A model generated the notes under the pieces. That model had not been told where the DNA came from. It worked only from the letters and a program-made list of their open reading frames with translations, and did not search any database. Source: Bacteroidota bacterium (GTDB lineage Bacteria; Bacteroidota; Ignavibacteria; Ignavibacteriales; Melioribacteraceae). From it: a stretch of 64,000 nt of DNA. The position numbers and the translations under genes were made by a program. Positions within the stretch are counted from its first letter, which is position 1, and each line of letters begins with the position of its first letter. This document shows positions 63,669 to 64,000 of the stretch, piece by piece. The DNA lies in contig JAHJUE010000030.1 of NCBI GenBank assembly GCA_018829205.1, positions 85,612-149,611 of the forward strand, given 5' to 3'.

Positions 63669-64000
63669 ATGTCTAAAATTTTCAAAATCAAAAATTTGTG
63701 GATGGGATTTTTTATAGTCCTGCTTTCCGCAAGTATTTTCCCATTGTTTGCGCAAAGCGGAATCAATGAGTACGGCAGCTTCGAACAAGACCTGCCTTCG
63801 TATTGGACCAAGGGATCAGAGCCAGGGGGAGCAACATTAACCTGGGCCAAAGATGAGTTTGTATCCATGGGCCGCAGCTTAAAGATAGAAAAGAATACAA
63901 CAAGTGAAGCCGCCATGTGGGAATCAGAAAACATGGTAGACTTGTGGTCAGACAGACATTTTAAGGATGTAGATATAAAAATGGGCGTATCGTATAAGAC
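63669..64000 (+). CDS. Secreted protein of unknown function, 3' truncated by window end
   Basis: ATG 63669 with AAGGAG at 63658-63663 opens a frame that runs to the window end (about 110 residues seen). It starts with a signal peptide (MSKIFKIKNLWMGFFIVLLS, cleavage near PLFAQ). The mature part reads GINEYGSFEQDLPSYWTKG and continues without stop. This resembles the beginning of carbohydrate-binding or surface domains, but I do not recognise a family. Base composition is visibly richer in G+C than in the genes before it. It probably belongs to the LacI-controlled operon. Confidence 0.75.
   Translation, partial: MSKIFKIKNLWMGFFIVLLSASIFPLFAQSGINEYGSFEQDLPSYWTKGSEPGGATLTWAKDEFVSMGRSLKIEKNTTSEAAMWESENMVDLWSDRHFKDVDIKMGVSYK

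Overview
The window is AT-rich bacterial chromosome, densely coding, with most genes on the + strand. Several traits point to the Bacteroidota/Chlorobiota/Ignavibacteria side of the tree. These are a large TonB-dependent receptor with a carboxypeptidase-regulatory-like N-terminus, a secreted protein with a type IX (Por) sorting-like C-terminus next to a PorV/PorQ-like beta-barrel, GWxTD and DUF3467 proteins, an F-type ATP synthase operon without beta and epsilon genes, and a tmRNA tag ending DDYNYALAA that resembles the Chlorobium type. The three promoters I can read are TTGAC-type with 17-bp spacing and TA-rich -10 boxes, not the classical Bacteroidetes -33/-7 type. My best guess is a member of the Ignavibacteria; this is inference from gene content only.

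Layout. 1-594: end of an L-2-hydroxyglutarate oxidase gene, followed by an intergenic inverted repeat. 765-8078: surface polysaccharide genes (polyprenyl-P sugar transferase, two family 2 glycosyltransferases, a flippase) interleaved with accA and a thioesterase. 8214-16518: housekeeping genes (dut, dnaE, an enoyl-reductase-like SDR, acyl-CoA dehydrogenase, trxA, serA). 16519-24332: long leader, TonB receptor, T9SS-type secreted protein and PorV-like barrel, closed by a strong terminator. 24540-27816: GWxTD protein, LpxL-like acyltransferase and family 9 glycosyltransferase. 27865-31435: a wall/cytoskeleton cluster (M23 peptidase, actin-like protein, TPR protein, bactofilin) that runs directly into 31435-36861, the ATP synthase genes atpZ-x-B-E-F-H-A-G. 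36917-40667: ffh, rpsP, khpA, rimM, trmD, rplS and a terminator. 40777-41535: an MqnA-like protein. 41585-45898 (- strand): adenosine deaminase, a small unknown protein, urocanate hydratase and a phosphoglycerate-dehydrogenase-like enzyme. 46096-54450: TPR lipoprotein, DUF3467 protein, then a secreted protein, FecR-domain protein, outer-membrane barrel and CHASE2 adenylate cyclase. 54472-56914 (-): LptF/LptG permeases. 57121-61048: M20 peptidase, lipoprotein, YgfZ, PduO. 61041-61399: tmRNA. 61565-64000: a LacI-type regulator with its own operators, a zinc alcohol dehydrogenase and the start of a secreted protein.

The most unusual item is the actin-like protein at 28848-29879. Its phosphate-1 motif (GMDIGNST) lies at the extreme C-terminus, after the phosphate-2 and adenosine motifs, so the fold appears circularly permuted. 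It sits among an M23 peptidase, a TPR protein and a bactofilin, which suggests an undescribed envelope-shaping cytoskeletal module. Other points worth a second look are a glycosyltransferase fused to a gutted sugar-transferase domain, a FecR/barrel/CHASE2-cyclase signalling cluster, a tmRNA whose 5' end overlaps the pduO stop codon and whose tag frame is displaced, and an autoregulatory operator pair in front of the LacI gene.
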